Source of the DNA: Phycisphaeraceae bacterium | GTDB taxonomy: Bacteria > Planctomycetota > Phycisphaerae > Phycisphaerales > Phycisphaeraceae | NCBI GenBank assembly: GCA_020851735.1 | Contig: JADZCD010000011.1 | Location: forward strand, 1 to 64,000 | Direction of reading: 5' to 3' | Length of the DNA: 64,000 nt | Shown here: positions 61,256 to 64,000 of the stretch, piece by piece | Layout of the letters: every line of letters starts with the position of its first letter | Position numbering within the stretch: the first letter of the stretch is position 1 | Translations under genes and position numbers: made by a program | The notes under the pieces: generated by a model | What the model saw: only the letters and a program-made list of their open reading frames with translations | The model's database searches: none | Told to the model about the DNA's origin: nothing

Positions 61256-61773
61256 GCATGCCTCATGCCTCTCCACCGATATGTCGATCACGTGGGCCGA
61301 AAGGTTCGGTCGTATCCACAATTCTGTGTCGTGGTGCGTACCGTGGCGCCATCTTGGGTTACTACAGAGCTTAGGAGCCAAGACCGCGACAAGACCAATG
61401 CATCAACCGCTCAAGCCAAATGGCCCTCTGAGTCTCCATCCCTCTCTTCGCTGAATCAAATTCCTTTATAAGCAATAGCCGCTGTCCCCCCTACCCAAGC
61501 CGCCGTAACGCATCTCCACCATCACCGAACCCGCCTTACGTCACCTATCCGACCACAATCGTCACCGACCGAAACGTAAAGTCTTTCGCATCTGCATCAG
61601 CCGATTCCACGCGTTATAAGCATACCCGTGGGCCCCGTCGTAAGTCAGGTTTCCGTCGCGTCATGGCCCAGCCACAGGGGACTTTGCTGCCTGCGTCGGC
61701 CCATTTGTTTGACGGCCCGCAACCACGGGATTAGTTTCCTCTGCCTACCACTATTCTTTGAAAGACCTTTCTT
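61256..61773. other. 518-base divergent intergenic region
   Basis: It lies between the sigma factor and the epimerase gene. The left 130 bases are open in the sigma-factor frame but have no start signal. The base composition is lower in G+C than the coding DNA. Promoters for both genes should be here; I find no repeat, RNA gene or clear operator. Confidence 0.5.
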
Positions 61774-63027
61774 ATGGCTAAAGCCAACCTCACGCCCGTG
61801 CCCCTGGGCCTAAAGCCGAGCTTCGGTTTTGGCGACCGCCTGGGCCTGGCGACCTCCGGGCATTTGGACGCGTTAAAGAACCAGGGCCAAGGCATCAGCG
61901 GCATCTTTGCCCAGCAGTCCATCCGCGAGATGAAGCGGACCAACCGCACGCCGACGCAGGTCATGCAGGCCGCCCAAGCGGCGCTGGCAGCTGCCAACTA
62001 CGCCGAGCCTTGGGGGGCCGACGCGGACCACCTCAAAACCCCCGCCGACGTGGACGTGACCGCCGCCGCGGGTTTTGTGTTCTTTACGATCGACCCCTCC
62101 GACCACGTGGACACCCAGGCGGACAATTATGTCGCGGGGGGCACGGACTCGGAACTGGCCAGGCAATTCGCCAAGATAAAGGACCAGACGCCCTGGGTGG
62201 GACAATATGTGGATAAACCGGTATCGCTGCCGGGCGGGCTGAAGATCGCCTTCGACGCCACGACCGTCCAGCGGGCAGCGGTCAAATACGGCCGGGCCAT
62301 CCGGCACACCATCGAACTGGCCGGCCACATTCAGAAAGTCATGGCTGGCAAAGCCTTTGAGATCGAATTAAGCGTTGATGAAACTCCACAACCCACCACC
62401 TTGGCTGAGCACTACATCATTGCCGACCAATTGCGGCAGGCCGGGGTAAAGGTGATCAGCCTGGCTCCCCGGTATGTCGGGGATTTTGAGAAAGGAATCG
62501 ACTTTAAGGGTGATATTGCCACTTTTCAGCGATCTTTGACCGATCATGCCGCCATTGCGCGACATTTAGGGCCTTACAAGCTCAGTTTGCACTCTGGGTC
62601 CGATAAATTGTCGATTTATACCGCTTTCGCGCGGGTTACGGGTGGTCTTTTTCATGTGAAGACGGCTGGAACCAGCTACCTGGAAGCCCTGCGGGTGGTG
62701 GCTCGGCATGATGACGGGCTGTTTCGGCGGATTGTGGATTTCTCACGGGGTCGGTTCGCCGAGGACCGGGCGACGTATCACATATCCGCGGAACTGGGCA
62801 AAGTCGCCCCGCCCAGCCACGTCAGTGACAAAAAAGTCCTGGAAAAGGTGTATTTGGATGAAAACGACGGCCGGCAGATCCTGCACGTCACGTTCGGGTC
62901 GGTGTTGACCGACGCGACCCTGGGGCTGGCGGTCAAGGAAGTGCTCAAAACGCATCCAAAAACACATACAGAGGTATTGACCAGCCACTTTGGCAAGCAC
63001 CTGGCAGCCCTGAAGAAGGGGATGTAG
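61774..63027 (+). CDS. Tagaturonate epimerase (UxaE family)
   Basis: 417 residues. KPSFGFGDRLGLATSGHLDA near the start, WGADADHLKTPADVD (about 77-91) and HLGPYKLSLHSGSDKLSIY (about 264-282) mark the tagaturonate epimerase family, which converts D-tagaturonate to D-fructuronate in galacturonate breakdown. A metal-dependent barrel is expected; the Asp/His residues of those segments are candidate ligands. Length is normal. This is a route for using pectin-derived galacturonate, consistent with the polysaccharide-degrading genes in the window. It is a single gene; the rpmF-plsX pair follows 238 bases on. Confidence 0.88.
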   Translation: MAKANLTPVPLGLKPSFGFGDRLGLATSGHLDALKNQGQGISGIFAQQSIREMKRTNRTPTQVMQAAQAALAAANYAEPWGADADHLKTPADVDVTAAAGFVFFTIDPSDHVDTQADNYVAGGTDSELARQFAKIKDQTPWVGQYVDKPVSLPGGLKIAFDATTVQRAAVKYGRAIRHTIELAGHIQKVMAGKAFEIELSVDETPQPTTLAEHYIIADQLRQAGVKVISLAPRYVGDFEKGIDFKGDIATFQRSLTDHAAIARHLGPYKLSLHSGSDKLSIYTAFARVTGGLFHVKTAGTSYLEALRVVARHDDGLFRRIVDFSRGRFAEDRATYHISAELGKVAPPSHVSDKKVLEKVYLDENDGRQILHVTFGSVLTDATLGLAVKEVLKTHPKTHTEVLTSHFGKHLAALKKGM

Positions 63028-63148
63028 GCGGAAAATAGAGGGCCAGATGGGCTGCGACCGCCTCCTGCCGACCCCTGAAAACATCGGCCCGGCGAGCGAA
63101 GATTCCGACGGCCCGTTAAGGTGGGAAGACCGGGCAAACTTGGATTGC

Positions 63149-63177
63149 TTGACGATCCCAGGTAGTCTTATTAGATT
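63149..63177 (+). promoter_or_regulatory. Putative housekeeping promoter for rpmF-plsX
   Basis: TTGACG (63149-63154), 17 bases, TAGATT (63172-63177), 88 bases before the rpmF start. Spacing is ideal and the -35 element matches at five of six positions. Confidence 0.55.
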
Positions 63178-63265
63178 GTCCGACTTGCTTTTTAAGGTTC
63201 CTCCCGCTGTCAGCTTTGGGGTGCAAGCCCTAAAGTGAGGCAGGCTTAGCCAGAGAGAAGGCGTC

Positions 63266-63448
63266 ATGCTTCCTGTACAACGAAAGACCCGAACCCAAGT
63301 TCGCAAGCGTCGGTCTCACCACGCGCTAAAGCCCTGCCGGACCGTGCGTTGCCCTAATTGCGGGGAGGCGAAGCTACCTCACGCGGCCTGCCGGGAATGC
63401 GGCTATGTGCGGCCGGGCCTGAAACTCCAACTCACCAAGGACGAATAA
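63266..63448 (+). CDS. rpmF: Ribosomal protein bL32
   Basis: 60-residue protein of the large ribosomal subunit. The start LPVQRKTRTQVRKRRSHHAL is the basic tail that enters the rRNA, and the zinc-binding cysteines are in CPNCGEAKLPHAACRECGY (C-x2-C...C-x2-C). It precedes plsX with 15 bases between, the common rpmF-plsX arrangement that links ribosome and membrane-lipid synthesis. A promoter candidate is at 63149-63177. Confidence 0.96.
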   Translation: MLPVQRKTRTQVRKRRSHHALKPCRTVRCPNCGEAKLPHAACRECGYVRPGLKLQLTKDE

Positions 63449-63463
63449 GTCCAGGGAAGACGC

Positions 63464-64000
63464 GTGCGCATCGGCATAGACGTCATGGGGGGTGACAACG
63501 CGCCCGACGCGATTTTGGCTGGCAGCCTCGCGGCGGTGGGCCAATTGTCACCTCAAGATTGCCTGGTTTTGATCGGCGACGAGCGGATCATCCGGGAATC
63601 CTTGCGCGAAGCGGGCCTGGAAAACGACAGCCGATTGGAAGTCGAGGGAACGACGGAGGTCATCACCATGGATGACCCGCCGGTGACGGCGATCCGCAAC
63701 AAACCAGACAGTTCAATCGTGCGCATGGGCGAGCTGGCGGGCAAGCGCGCCGGGGCCCGGCGTTGCGACGTGGTGATCAGCGCGGGCAACACGGGGGCGT
63801 GCGTGGCGGCGGCCCAGATGTCGATGCGCCGGCTGCCGGGAGTGCATCGCCCGGGGATCGCGGTGACGGTGCCGACGTTTTATGGGCCGATCGTCCTCTG
63901 CGACGTGGGGGCCAACCCCGAGCCGCGCCCGACGCATCTGCACCAATACGGGCACATGGCCAGCATTTTCGCCCGGGAAGTGGTGGGGATTAAGGAACCA
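63464..64000 (+). CDS. plsX: Phosphate acyltransferase PlsX, N-terminal part (runs off right edge)
   Basis: PlsX makes acyl-phosphate from acyl-ACP at the membrane surface for phospholipid synthesis. 179 codons are present. RIGIDVMGGDNAPDAILAG is the family start, and NTGACVAAAQMSMRRLPGV and VLCDVGANPEPRP follow in the normal order. The start is GTG 63464 with AGGGAAG upstream. The gene continues past the window edge. It should be co-transcribed with rpmF and possibly followed by fab genes. Confidence 0.94.
   Translation, partial: MRIGIDVMGGDNAPDAILAGSLAAVGQLSPQDCLVLIGDERIIRESLREAGLENDSRLEVEGTTEVITMDDPPVTAIRNKPDSSIVRMGELAGKRAGARRCDVVISAGNTGACVAAAQMSMRRLPGVHRPGIAVTVPTFYGPIVLCDVGANPEPRPTHLHQYGHMASIFAREVVGIKEP

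Overview
This window is chromosomal DNA from a bacterium that is most likely a planctomycete of the Phycisphaerae type. The pointers are very high G+C in third codon positions, a PEP-CTERM/dockerin exported protein pair, a formylglycine sulfatase beside glycoside hydrolases, a Minf_1886-family protein, ThyX, an ECF sigma factor with a HEAT-repeat tail, and many GC-rich dispersed palindromes. The assignment is an inference from gene families; there is no rRNA in the window. Two tRNA genes (Val-TAC, Ala-CGC) are present. No CRISPR array, insertion sequence or phage was seen.

Layout. 1-6.1 kb: the 5' part of mfd (running off the left edge), a GNAT acetyltransferase, an AI-2E-type permease, a calcineurin-like phosphoesterase and a 3D-domain cell-wall protein. 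6.3-12.1 kb: a tetR gene divergent from an RND efflux pair, with two phased palindromes at the tetR start. 12.3-19.5 kb: ligA, a Minf_1886 protein, 5-formyl-THF cyclo-ligase, a Gfo/Idh/MocA oxidoreductase, an aspartate-type aminotransferase and an AraC regulator. 19.8-29.7 kb: a carbohydrate/amino-sugar catabolic neighbourhood (DegT aminotransferase, ceramidase-like hydrolase, apiosidase-like hydrolase, beta-propeller protein, alpha/alpha-barrel glycosidase, sulfatase), interrupted by prfB, which needs a +1 frameshift at an unusual UAA codon. 29.9-33.2 kb: efp, a DMT transporter, an isolated nuoA, thyX and tRNA-Val. 33.4-39.0 kb: a three-gene minus-strand operon headed by a PilM protein fused to a membrane/periplasmic part. 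39.5-44.7 kb: tRNA-Ala, the remains of a small-protein/nucleotidyltransferase module, an FAD oxidoreductase and two PEP-CTERM/dockerin paralogues. 45-51.6 kb: a XylR-type regulator, then a redox locus with a DsrE lipoprotein, a sigma-54 activator, a thioredoxin-fold lipoprotein, a cytochrome b and an octaheme cytochrome of the tetrathionate-reductase family. 51.9-61.3 kb: two large glycoside hydrolases, a sulfotransferase, a zinc-ribbon protein, a phosphotransferase and an ECF-HEAT sigma factor. 61.8-64 kb: tagaturonate epimerase, rpmF and the start of plsX.

The most notable themes are (i) several families of short GC-rich repeats, one an 11-13 bp minisatellite, that sit between genes and also inside reading frames (at least five places in mfd, plus others) without breaking them; (ii) the UAA frameshift site in prfB; (iii) an EF-P whose loop tip lacks the usual lysine or arginine; (iv) the octaheme cytochrome redox locus with its own sigma-54 regulator; and (v) the PilM-fusion operon.
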